Assembly (NCBI GenBank): GCA_021786655.1
Contig: JAJYMU010000007.1
Span: forward strand, 1-7,726
Direction: 5' to 3'
Length of the DNA stretch: 7,726 bases
From: Bacteroidota bacterium
GTDB taxonomy: Bacteria; Bacteroidota; Ignavibacteria; Ignavibacteriales; Melioribacteraceae
The notes under the pieces were generated by a model. The model was given only the letters and a program-made list of their open reading frames with translations. It did not search any database and was not told the DNA's origin. The translations under genes and the position numbers were made by a program. Shown here one piece after another: positions 1-7,408 of this stretch. Position 1 is the first letter of the stretch; each line of letters begins with the position of its first letter.

Positions 1-1
1 A

Positions 2-1480
2 ATTGATGCCGTTCACGGGCACAACAATGTTGACGGCGCTGTTATTTTTCCGCACAACATTGGACTAGGCGCAACACATAATCCTAAACTCGTTGAACAA
101 GTTGGAAGAGTTACGGCAGAAGAAATTGCCGGAACCGGAATTGATTGGGACTTCGCCCCGTGCATCGCTGTATCAAGAAATATTAGGTGGGGACGCACAT
201 ACGAAAGTTACGGCGAAGATCCGAAGTTGGTTGGAAAACTTGGCGCGGCTTACATCCGCGGACTTCAAGGAAAAAATCTTGACGGCAAAACTTCTATTCT
301 CGCTTGCGCGAAACATTATTTGGGCGACGGGGGAACGACAAACGGAAAAGATCAGGGCAACACCGAATGCGATGAACAAACACTTAGAAAAATTCACATG
401 GCTGGATACATCGATGCAATAAAAGCCGGCGCTAAATCAATCATGGTTTCTTACAGCAGCTGGAACGGTGTGAAGATGCACGGCAACAAATATCTTCTCA
501 CAGATGTTTTGAAAGGTGAATTGGGTTTCAAAGGATTTCTCGTTTCGGATTGGGCTGCCATCGATCAACTCGGTGACGATTACAAAAAAGATGTTGAGCA
601 ATCTATCAATGCCGGTCTTGATATGATTATGCTTCCGAACGCGCCTGGACAGAAAAATAATTATGTCGATTTCATAAATGCGTTAAAAGAACTTGTAAAC
701 GAAAACAAAGTCCCGATGAGCCGGATCGACGATGCGGTTAGCAGAATTTTAAAAGTAAAATATGAACTTGGCTTATTCGAACATCCTTTGACCGACAGAG
801 CACTGACTGCAAAGGTTGGTTCTGCCGAACACCGCAAAGTAGCACGCGATGCCGTGCGGCAATCATTGGTGCTTTTAAAAAATGACAATAAAGTTTTGCC
901 GCTTTCTAAAAAAATAAAACATATTCACGTTGCAGGTAAAAGTGCGGATGACATCGGCAATCAATGCGGCGGTTGGACAATCATTTGGCAAGGTAAAAGC
1001 GGCAATGTTATTTCCGGCGGCACAACAATTCTGCATGCAATCAAGAATACGGTTTCGAAGGATACAAAAGTTACTTACTCGCTCGACGGCAGCGGAGCCG
1101 AAGGCGCAGATGTTTGTATTCTTGTGATTGGCGAGAAACCGTACGCTGAAATGTTCGGCGACAAAGATGATTTGAGTTTGGATAAGGAAGATCTTGACGC
1201 AATTGCAAAAGTAAAATCATCCGGCGTCCCGATCGTTACGCTTCTTGTTTCCGGCAGACCAATGTTGATTGAACCGGCATTGAATGAGAGCAAAGCATTT
1301 ATTGCGGCATGGCTGCCGGGTACAGAAGGACAGGGCGTAGCTGACGTTCTCTTCGGTAATTATAAACCGACTGGAAAACTTTCCCACTCGTGGCCTAAAA
1401 GCATGGATCAAATTCCGATCAACGTTGGCGATGCTAAATATGATCCGCTTTTTCCATACGGATTCGGACTAAGTTACTAA
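2..1480 (+). CDS. GH3 exo-beta-glucanase / beta-glucosidase, ExoI-like (5' partial)
   Basis: Retaining exo-hydrolase expected to remove glucose from non-reducing ends of beta-glucans and oligosaccharides. The frame is open from base 2, so the start and any signal peptide lie outside the window; 492 residues are visible. The visible part begins at IDAVHGHNN, which corresponds to about residue 94 of barley ExoI (alignment from memory), so roughly 95 mature residues are missing. Matches to ExoI active-site positions: Asp2 of DAVHG, Arg65 of RWGR, Lys104-His105 of AKHYLGDGG, nucleophile Asp183 in VSDW (bases 548-550), Trp184, Trp329 in IIWQG, and acid/base Glu383 in GEKPYAE (bases 1148-1150). The protein stops at PLFPYGFGLSY, so it has the two-domain (barrel plus alpha/beta sandwich) form without an FnIII domain or sorting signal. 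It is the first visible gene of a three-gene plus-strand cluster. The family call is very secure; the exact substrate is inference. Confidence 0.96.
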   Translation: MDAVHGHNNVDGAVIFPHNIGLGATHNPKLVEQVGRVTAEEIAGTGIDWDFAPCIAVSRNIRWGRTYESYGEDPKLVGKLGAAYIRGLQGKNLDGKTSILACAKHYLGDGGTTNGKDQGNTECDEQTLRKIHMAGYIDAIKAGAKSIMVSYSSWNGVKMHGNKYLLTDVLKGELGFKGFLVSDWAAIDQLGDDYKKDVEQSINAGLDMIMLPNAPGQKNNYVDFINALKELVNENKVPMSRIDDAVSRILKVKYELGLFEHPLTDRALTAKVGSAEHRKVARDAVRQSLVLLKNDNKVLPLSKKIKHIHVAGKSADDIGNQCGGWTIIWQGKSGNVISGGTTILHAIKNTVSKDTKVTYSLDGSGAEGADVCILVIGEKPYAEMFGDKDDLSLDKEDLDAIAKVKSSGVPIVTLLVSGRPMLIEPALNESKAFIAAWLPGTEGQGVADVLFGNYKPTGKLSHSWPKSMDQIPINVGDAKYDPLFPYGFGLSY

Positions 1481-1513
1481 AATATAAGGTTTCATTTTGC
1501 AGCTCACAGAGCA

Positions 1514-1540
1514 TGCCGAATTGTCGGCACTAAATTTTTT
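1514..1540 (+). promoter_or_regulatory. Hairpin plus T-run in front of the GH5 gene (possible attenuator or weak terminator)
   Basis: A perfect 6-bp inverted repeat, TGCCGA (1514-1519) and TCGGCA (1524-1529), encloses the 4-base loop ATTG. After five bases (CTAAA) comes a run of six T at 1535-1540, and the GGAGG ribosome binding site begins at the next base. The arrangement resembles a short intrinsic terminator, but the stem is short and the T-run is not directly adjacent. It could lower read-through from the upstream GH3 gene, mark a processing or stability point between cistrons, or be chance. Confidence 0.35.
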
Positions 1541-1545
1541 GGAGG
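1541..1545 (+). promoter_or_regulatory. Ribosome binding site GGAGG that sets the GH5 start
   Basis: GGAGG lies 2 bases before the ATG at 1548 and 5 bases before the ATG at 1551. The wider spacing and the typical MK signal-peptide opening favour the ATG at 1551. An in-frame TTG at 1497 would put 18 extra residues in front of the signal peptide and has no such site. Confidence 0.75.
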
Positions 1546-1550
1546 CAATG

Positions 1551-2765
1551 ATGAAAGTTTTTAGCAACATAATTTTTTTATTGTTAACGTTATTCGCTAC
1601 TGCCGATGCGCAGAATAAAAATTTTGTACGCTGTGACGGAAAAAATATTGTAGATGCAGACGGAAAAGTTTTACTGCTCAGGGGAATCAATATCGGGAAT
1701 TGGCTGAATCCCGAAGGCTACATGTTTCACTTCAAAGATGTCAATTCGTTCCGATTAATCGATGATGTCGTTAAGGAATTAATCGGCGCCGATGATGCAA
1801 GGAAATTTTGGAATGCGTTCCGTGACAACTACATCACAAAGGAAGATATTCATTTTATTAAAAGCACCGGATTGAATCATATCCGGGTCCCGTTCAATTT
1901 TAAATTTTTCTTGGTGGAAGATCATCCCGAAATATTTTTGGAAGAGGGATTCAAACGCCTTGATGACATAATTAAATGGTGCCGCGAAGAAAATTTGTAC
2001 GTTGTGCTTGATATGCATGCCGCGCCCGGCGGACAGACCGGCGATAATATCGATGACAGCTGGAGTTATCCTTTCTTATTCGAAAACAAAGACGCACAGA
2101 ACACAACAATTGAGTTGTGGAAAAAAATTGCGGAGAGATACAAAGACGAAAAGATCGTCATCGGTTATGATTTGCTCAATGAACCTATTCCGCATTTTTA
2201 CGAGAACAAAGAAGAGTTAAACAAACTTCTCGAGCCGTTGTACAAAAAAATTGTTTCGGCGATTCGAAACATCGACAAGAATCATATTGTTTTTCTAGGC
2301 GGTGCTCAGTGGGATACAAACTTCAAAGTCTTTGGTCCGCCGTTCGATAAAAATGTGGTTTACACTTTTCATAAATACTGGATGCCGCCTGAACAGAAAG
2401 AAATTCAAGAGTATGTTGATTACGCCAACAAATACAATGTCCCGCTGTGGCTAGGTGAATCCGGTGAAAATGAGGATGAGTGGATAAATTCTTTCAGAAC
2501 ACTTTTGGAAAAAAATAATATCGGCTGGTGTTTCTGGCCGTACAAAAAAATGGATTCCACACGCGGAATGGTCTCGTTTCCCAAAACCAAAGAGTGGGAT
2601 GAAATAATAAAATTTGCCGAAGCACCGCGCAAAAATTTTGAAGAAATTAGAAAATCCAAACCGGCCCCGGAAATTGTGAAAAAAGCATTTGCCGATTTAC
2701 TTGAGAACATAAAATTCAAAAACTGCACCATTAATTCGGGATATTTAAAAGCGCTTGGTTTATAA
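1551..2765 (+). CDS. Secreted GH5 family beta-glucanase (cellulase-like)
   Basis: Retaining endo- or exo-beta-glucanase of the GH5 (clan GH-A) TIM-barrel type, 404 residues from the chosen ATG. Residues 1-20 form a signal peptide with a Leu/Phe-rich core, probably cut at ADA|QN, so the enzyme is exported to the periplasm or beyond; no sorting domain is present. Motifs in family order: RGINIGNW at about 44, IRVPFNF with Arg112, LDMHAAPGGQ with His156, DLLNEP with acid/base Glu211 (bases 2181-2183), TFHKYW with His274, LGESGE with nucleophile Glu303 (bases 2457-2459), and GWCFWPYKK near 325-333. All catalytic positions are intact and the length is normal for a single-domain GH5. The APGGQTGDN loop recalls GH5 members related to exo-beta-1,3-glucanases, but I cannot fix the subfamily. 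The gene starts 70 bases after the upstream GH3 and ends 35 before the next GH3, as expected for an operon. Confidence 0.93.
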   Translation: MKVFSNIIFLLLTLFATADAQNKNFVRCDGKNIVDADGKVLLLRGINIGNWLNPEGYMFHFKDVNSFRLIDDVVKELIGADDARKFWNAFRDNYITKEDIHFIKSTGLNHIRVPFNFKFFLVEDHPEIFLEEGFKRLDDIIKWCREENLYVVLDMHAAPGGQTGDNIDDSWSYPFLFENKDAQNTTIELWKKIAERYKDEKIVIGYDLLNEPIPHFYENKEELNKLLEPLYKKIVSAIRNIDKNHIVFLGGAQWDTNFKVFGPPFDKNVVYTFHKYWMPPEQKEIQEYVDYANKYNVPLWLGESGENEDEWINSFRTLLEKNNIGWCFWPYKKMDSTRGMVSFPKTKEWDEIIKFAEAPRKNFEEIRKSKPAPEIVKKAFADLLENIKFKNCTINSGYLKALGL

Positions 2766-2789
2766 CAGTAAAAACATTTTGCGTTTCAA

Positions 2790-2795
2790 AAGGAG
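2790..2795 (+). promoter_or_regulatory. Ribosome binding site AAGGAG for the PA14-GH3 gene
   Basis: AAGGAG sits 5 bases before the ATG at 2801, a good Shine-Dalgarno match at normal spacing. It supports this start, which opens directly into a signal peptide. The 35-base gap behind the GH5 gene shows no terminator-like hairpin, consistent with co-transcription. Confidence 0.75.
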
Positions 2796-2800
2796 AAGTC

Positions 2801-5290
2801 ATGAAAAGTTTTTTAGTAGTGATTATTTTGTCTCTTGCTTCATGTTTGATTGCTCAGGAAAACCTTCCTTACAAAAATTCTAAACTTTCTGCGGAGGAAA
2901 GAGTGGCGGATTTGCTGAAACGAATGACGCTCGAAGAGAAAATTGATCTCCTCGGCGGAACGGGCTTCGCGACCAAACCGAATGTGCGTCTTGGTATTCC
3001 TGAACTGCGCATGAGCGACGGACCAGTCGGCGTGCGTTGGAATGAATCAACGGCATTTCCCGTAGGAATTGCAATGGTTGCAACATGGGACCCAAAACAA
3101 ATTGGAAAAGTAGGCAGTGCAATCGGTCGAGAAGTTAAGGGACACGGAAGAGATGTGATCCTTGGTCCTTGCGTAAACATTGCCCGCATTCCGCAAGGGG
3201 GAAGGAATTTTGAAAGCTTTGGAGAAGATCCGTTTCTAACCTCTCGCATAGCAGTTGGTTACATCAAAGGTGTTCAAAATGAGGGCGTTGCGGCAACAGT
3301 AAAACATTACGCGGCGAACAATCAAGAACATGAACGCGATTTCGTAAATACGATCGTGAGCGAAAGAGCACTGAACGAAATTTATTTTCCCCATTTCAAA
3401 GCTGCGGTTGAAGAAGCAGGAGTTCTTTGTGTCATGTCGGCATACAACAAAGTTAACGGAGCTTACTGCAGCGAGAACGATTATCTATTACTTGATAAGC
3501 TTAAAAAAGATTGGGGCTTCAAGGGATTGGTGATGAGTGATTGGGGCGCAGTTCACTCAACCGTTCCAACTGCAAACAGCGGTTTGGACCTTGAAATGCC
3601 TGAGGGAAAATATCTTAACCCAAAGACTCTTCTCGATGCAGTGAAAAACGGAACTGTTCCGGAATCAAAAATTGATGACAAGGTAAGCAGAATACTCGGA
3701 GTAATTTTCAAACTTGGTTTGTTCGATCACGAAAGGAAAGAATATCCTTCGTTAATCAACTCGGCAGAAAACAGAAAAGTTGCTTACGAAACTTCACGCG
3801 AATCCATCGTGTTGCTTAAGAATAATCAAAACGTTTTACCGCTTCAGACTGAAAAAATAAAATCTATTGCAGTGATTGGACCGAACGCCGAGATTGCGCG
3901 CACGGGCGGCGGCGGAAGCGCAATGGTTACGCCAATCGATCCGGTTAGTGCGCTGCAAGGATTGAAAAACAAACTTGGCGGTAAAATCAAAATTAATTTT
4001 GCCGCCGGTGTAAGACTGGAAGGCGATGAGCGCCCGATTGATGCAAAATATTTATTCACGGATGAAACTTTGAAAGAGCCGGGGCTGGCCGGCAATTATT
4101 TTAATAACAAAGAACTTAGCGGCTCGCCGGCGTTAACGCGCGTTGATAAACAAATTAATTTCTGGTGGGGCGGAGGTTCTCCAGCAAAAGAAATCGGCGA
4201 AGATAATTTTTCGGTTAGATGGACCGGCGTTATTAAAGCACCCGCAACCGGCAAATTCACATTGTCCACATCAAGCGACGACGGTGTTAGATTGTATATT
4301 GACGGCAAACTTGTAATTAATGATTGGACCGATCATGCACTTACAGCAACTTCTGCTGAAGTTGAAATGACGGAAGGAAAAACTTACAAAATTAGACTTG
4401 AGTACTACGAATTCGGCGGCGATGCAATTGCAATTCTTGGTTGGAAACTTCCGGGGGAAGATTTAATGGCTGAAGCTGTGAACGCTGCCAAGAGTTCCGA
4501 CGTTGCACTTGTTTTCGCCGGTACCTCGCAAAATTATGAATCCGAAGGACGTGACCGCGATAACCTATCATTACCGAATAACCAAGATGAATTGATTCAA
4601 AAAATTGCGGAAGCAAATCCTAATACAGTCGTTGTCTTGCAAAACGGCTCGCCGATATTGATGAATGAATGGATCAATAAAGTAAAAGGAATTGTTGAAG
4701 CGTGGTTTCCCGGCGTTGAAGGCGGCAACGCGATTGCCGATGTGTTGTTGGGCAATTGCAATCCTTCGGGAAAACTTCCGATAACCTTTCCGAAAAGCTG
4801 GGAAGATTGTTCCGCTTATAAAACTTACAAGCAGAAAGACAGCGTTACGGTTTATGACGACGGCATTTTTGTCGGTTACCGACACTTTGACAAAAATAAA
4901 ATTGAGCCGTTGTTCCCGTTCGGCTTTGGGTTGTCCTACACAACTTTTGATTTCTCAAACTTAAAAGTCGAAAAAAATGCCGGCGGCAATTTTGAATTGA
5001 CCTTTGCCGTGACCAACTCGGGAAAGGTAAACGGCGCTGAAGTTGCACAAGTTTACGTGAGTCAAGTTAATCCAACTATTGAGCGCGCGGTAAAAGAATT
5101 GAAAAATTTTATGAAAGTTGACTTGAAAGCCGGACAATCGACAATGATAAAGCTGAATCTGAAACGTGAGGACTTTGCGTACTACGACGAGAAGATTCAC
5201 GGATGGAAAGTTGATCCGGGCAAGTACAAAATTATGATCGGCGGTTCATCAAGTGATTTGAAACTGCAAAGTGAAATTGAGATAGAGTGA
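2801..5290 (+). CDS. GH3 beta-glucosidase with inserted PA14 domain and FnIII-like C-terminus
   Basis: Exported retaining beta-glucosidase, 829 residues. It has an N-terminal signal sequence (residues 1-18), then the GH3 barrel (about 30-310) with MSDGP Asp73, GGRNFESFGEDP Arg135, VKHY Lys168-His169 and nucleophile Asp247 in MSDWGA (bases 3539-3541). The alpha/beta sandwich starts near 330 and is interrupted by a PA14 domain at about 425-550, recognisable from GLAGNYF, SSDDGVRLYIDGKLV and LEYYE. The sandwich resumes with the acid/base region NYESEGRDR, probably Glu582 (bases 4544-4546), and GVEGGNAIADVLLG. After FPFGFGLSYT comes an FnIII-like domain (about 715-829) with EVAQVYV and KELKNF. 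This order matches PA14-containing GH3 enzymes such as Kluyveromyces marxianus BglI, where PA14 shapes a pocket for short sugars. Cys15 in LASC fits a lipobox, but IA|QE also fits signal peptidase I, so lipid anchoring is open. It is the last gene of the plus-strand cluster; linkage specificity is unknown. Confidence 0.96.
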   Translation: MKSFLVVIILSLASCLIAQENLPYKNSKLSAEERVADLLKRMTLEEKIDLLGGTGFATKPNVRLGIPELRMSDGPVGVRWNESTAFPVGIAMVATWDPKQIGKVGSAIGREVKGHGRDVILGPCVNIARIPQGGRNFESFGEDPFLTSRIAVGYIKGVQNEGVAATVKHYAANNQEHERDFVNTIVSERALNEIYFPHFKAAVEEAGVLCVMSAYNKVNGAYCSENDYLLLDKLKKDWGFKGLVMSDWGAVHSTVPTANSGLDLEMPEGKYLNPKTLLDAVKNGTVPESKIDDKVSRILGVIFKLGLFDHERKEYPSLINSAENRKVAYETSRESIVLLKNNQNVLPLQTEKIKSIAVIGPNAEIARTGGGGSAMVTPIDPVSALQGLKNKLGGKIKINFAAGVRLEGDERPIDAKYLFTDETLKEPGLAGNYFNNKELSGSPALTRVDKQINFWWGGGSPAKEIGEDNFSVRWTGVIKAPATGKFTLSTSSDDGVRLYIDGKLVINDWTDHALTATSAEVEMTEGKTYKIRLEYYEFGGDAIAILGWKLPGEDLMAEAVNAAKSSDVALVFAGTSQNYESEGRDRDNLSLPNNQDELIQKIAEANPNTVVVLQNGSPILMNEWINKVKGIVEAWFPGVEGGNAIADVLLGNCNPSGKLPITFPKSWEDCSAYKTYKQKDSVTVYDDGIFVGYRHFDKNKIEPLFPFGFGLSYTTFDFSNLKVEKNAGGNFELTFAVTNSGKVNGAEVAQVYVSQVNPTIERAVKELKNFMKVDLKAGQSTMIKLNLKREDFAYYDEKIHGWKVDPGKYKIMIGGSSSDLKLQSEIEIE

Positions 5291-5318
5291 TAAAGGCGGC
5301 GGCAACTAAACGCTGAAC

Positions 5319-7268
5319 TTATTTTAATAAAGTCATTTTTTTAGTTTCGGAATAGTTGCCGGTCGTAAGGCGGTAAAAATAAACTCCGGAGCTTAAGCGA
5401 TAATTATTTAGTGAGAATTTAGAATTATGGCTGCCTGCTTGCTGATACTTGTTTACAAGTGTTGCAACTTCATTCCCGAGCTCGTCATAAACTTTTAGAG
5501 TGATAAAACTTGCAGTAGATAGCCGGTAGCTGATAACTGTTTCCGGGTTGAAAGGATTTGGATAATTCTGCTGCAAAGAAAATTCCGGTTTGAATTCGCC
5601 ACTCGCATTCTTATCCTCGGCAACGTCAGTGATTACATCTCCGGCCTTAATTGAATTTGCCCAAGTCCCATAGGTTAAAATCTTCTGAGTGAAAATTCTC
5701 TTCGTAAAATTTCCATGTCGAATTGTGATACCCGCCCCAAACGTTGCAACTTTGGTATCTGCCGGAATATCAAAATAATCTTGCGCAAAATATTTGCCGC
5801 TAGCCGATGTAAGTATCTGTGACTTTGATGTGCCGCCGTCAAATCCAATATGGGGATGAGATGAGTATTTAATTTTGTTGTCATCAATCGTGAACGCCGG
5901 ATTGGAAGTCACTTGCATTATCAAATAATTTCTGCCGCCGAGATTCAAGTACGACGGAGCGATTTGCATTGTAATTTCCGGCAGTTGAATTTGATTCTTC
6001 GTGCAAAGAATAGAAATGGTTTCGGATTTAAGCGTATCCCCAGCTTGATTGAAAAAACTAAAATTCAGCTTTACATCTTTGACATCTTCGCTAAGATTTA
6101 GCTGAAGAGAACCGCTGTAATAATTATTGTAAACGTTTTGATTTTCGAGAACGCTGCCGTTTATCGAAACAGAAAATGAAGCTACATCGTCGGTAGTAAA
6201 AATCTCGATTGGCACAGTACTGTTGTAAATTTCTTCGTTTTTCGGATCGGTGATTATTGCTTTGTTATATTTTTCAAAGGCAGACCAGACCGGGCGCGGT
6301 GTTCCGTAAATATCGTTTTGGTTTGCGAACTCGATTAATCCAAACCATTCTTCCGGATTTGGATCATGTGTAAGCGGATGATCGCCTTTCCACCATCCAT
6401 CGTGATACTGAAAAACACATCCGCCTTGAGCGCCTGCGTCAATGAGTGAGCGGTACATGTACAAATCGCCGTTCATTTGTTTCTCAATTGTATTTCCTCC
6501 GTAGGTGTAATCCGAAGTTGAAATTATTGGCGGAGAAACGGACAAACCGAACTCGGTGATTATTAATGGATTTCTACTTGCTCGGTTGTTTTTAAGATAC
6601 TTCAAAAATCCTCCATACCCGTGTGAACCGGTTATCGTTGAGGGACCATATATGTAAGCGTTGTAACCCGCGAAATCAAAATAATCCATGTTGATGTAAT
6701 CGCCGACAATCGTATTTGAAAATGAAACCGGAACGTGCGGGTGCTTCTGATGAATCAAATCAATTACAGATTGCCAGAGCGATAAAAGATTCTGTGCGCC
6801 GGCATTGTAAATATTTTCCACTTGCGGTTCGTTCATTATTAGATAACCGATCACGCAATTATATTTCGATGAATAATTCAATACGCTGTTTACTTGGTTT
6901 ATTGCAGATGTTCTAAACGATGCATCCCCAAACTTTCCTGCCGGGTCGATCCAGATGCCGAATAAAATTTTCAAACCGGATTCATCAACGAGTTTCAGTT
7001 CTTCCTCTGTTAATGCGCCCCATGTCCGGATAGTGTTGAACCCGGCATTTTTGATCCTCTGCAAATCGAACCTGATTAAGTCTGGATTGAAACTGTAAAC
7101 CCACGGCACTTGCCCGGGACGTGTGTGCGTTTCGTATCCAATTCCTTTCACAAAAAATTTGTTTCCGTTTATGTAAAGCCAACCGTTGTTTACGGAAACA
7201 CTTTGCGCGTTACATACGTTGATCGCTAAAATGAAAAGCAGGGTGAAGAATGTATAATTTCGTTTCAT
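5319..7268 (-). CDS. T9SS-exported multidomain glycoside hydrolase, clan GH-A-like TIM barrel
   Basis: Predicted extracellular glycoside hydrolase, 649 residues. A signal peptide (1-21, cut at CNA|QS) leads directly into a TIM barrel (about 25-340) opening with NGNKFFVKGIGYE and containing NAGFNTIRTWG near 74-84. YLIMNEP with Glu147 (bases 6828-6830) is the likely acid/base, and LIITEFGLS with Glu239 (bases 6552-6554) the likely nucleophile. The Asn-Glu on strand 4 and Glu on strand 7 are the clan GH-A signature. The barrel looks most like GH2 catalytic domains or GH5/GH72-like enzymes, but there is no GH2 jelly-roll in front, so I do not assign a family. An Ig-like segment follows (about 345-422), then an unrecognised beta-rich module (about 430-545), a short linker, and a T9SS type A sorting domain (about 566-649) with QNYPNPFNPET, LGNEVATLV and SSGVYFYRL. 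No clear Shine-Dalgarno precedes the ATG, but the signal peptide supports it. It converges on the GH3 cluster with a 28-base gap lacking an obvious terminator. Confidence 0.88.
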   Translation of the reverse strand: MKRNYTFFTLLFILAINVCNAQSVSVNNGWLYINGNKFFVKGIGYETHTRPGQVPWVYSFNPDLIRFDLQRIKNAGFNTIRTWGALTEEELKLVDESGLKILFGIWIDPAGKFGDASFRTSAINQVNSVLNYSSKYNCVIGYLIMNEPQVENIYNAGAQNLLSLWQSVIDLIHQKHPHVPVSFSNTIVGDYINMDYFDFAGYNAYIYGPSTITGSHGYGGFLKYLKNNRASRNPLIITEFGLSVSPPIISTSDYTYGGNTIEKQMNGDLYMYRSLIDAGAQGGCVFQYHDGWWKGDHPLTHDPNPEEWFGLIEFANQNDIYGTPRPVWSAFEKYNKAIITDPKNEEIYNSTVPIEIFTTDDVASFSVSINGSVLENQNVYNNYYSGSLQLNLSEDVKDVKLNFSFFNQAGDTLKSETISILCTKNQIQLPEITMQIAPSYLNLGGRNYLIMQVTSNPAFTIDDNKIKYSSHPHIGFDGGTSKSQILTSASGKYFAQDYFDIPADTKVATFGAGITIRHGNFTKRIFTQKILTYGTWANSIKAGDVITDVAEDKNASGEFKPEFSLQQNYPNPFNPETVISYRLSTASFITLKVYDELGNEVATLVNKYQQAGSHNSKFSLNNYRLSSGVYFYRLTTGNYSETKKMTLLK

Positions 7269-7408
7269 AATAAATTGCGGACGATTGAATTTTGGTTTGC
7301 GCTTAAGGCCATCTTAATAACGCGCTCTATAGACGACACTAAAAGGATTTCCGTATTGAGACGCTTCTATTTGTCACTGACCGACTTTGTGCCGCTACTA
7401 TTCCAGAA
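7269..7408. other. 140-base spacer between two minus-strand T9SS cargo genes
   Basis: No gene is supported here on either strand. The spacer must carry the leader of the 5319-7268 gene if that gene has its own promoter, but I find no convincing -35/-10 pair, no Bacteroidota-type TTTG/TAnnTTTG pair at proper spacing, and no strong terminator behind the gene ending at 7409. The bases directly before the downstream ATG are AT-rich (ATTTATT when read on the minus strand) and contain no GGAGG-like site. Confidence 0.5.

Noticed and set aside
93..422. Plus-strand open frame of 109 codons near the left edge
   Set aside because: It overlaps the GH3 frame that runs open from base 2 and carries conserved family motifs throughout; the alternative frame encodes nothing recognisable.
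1497..1550. TTG-initiated N-terminal extension of the GH5 gene
   Set aside because: It would bury the signal peptide 18 residues in and has no ribosome binding site; GGAGG at 1541 points to the ATG at 1551 (or 1548).
2420..2731. Minus-strand open frame of 103 codons
   Set aside because: Antisense shadow of the GH5 C-terminal half; no domain and no independent support.
2869..3249. Minus-strand open frame of 126 codons
   Set aside because: It lies fully inside the PA14-GH3 gene in another frame, has a low-complexity Pro/Ser/Arg-rich product, and shows no recognisable domain or ribosome binding site.
4571..4885. Minus-strand open frame of 104 codons
   Set aside because: Antisense shadow of the second GH3 domain; composition and content do not suggest a real protein.
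5291..5318. Possible bidirectional terminator between the convergent genes
   Set aside because: The 28-base gap contains no inverted repeat followed by a T-run on either strand.
7303..7317. Inverted repeat TTAAG-GCCAT-CTTAA in the spacer
   Set aside because: Only five AT-rich base pairs and no T-run; too weak to call an operator or terminator.
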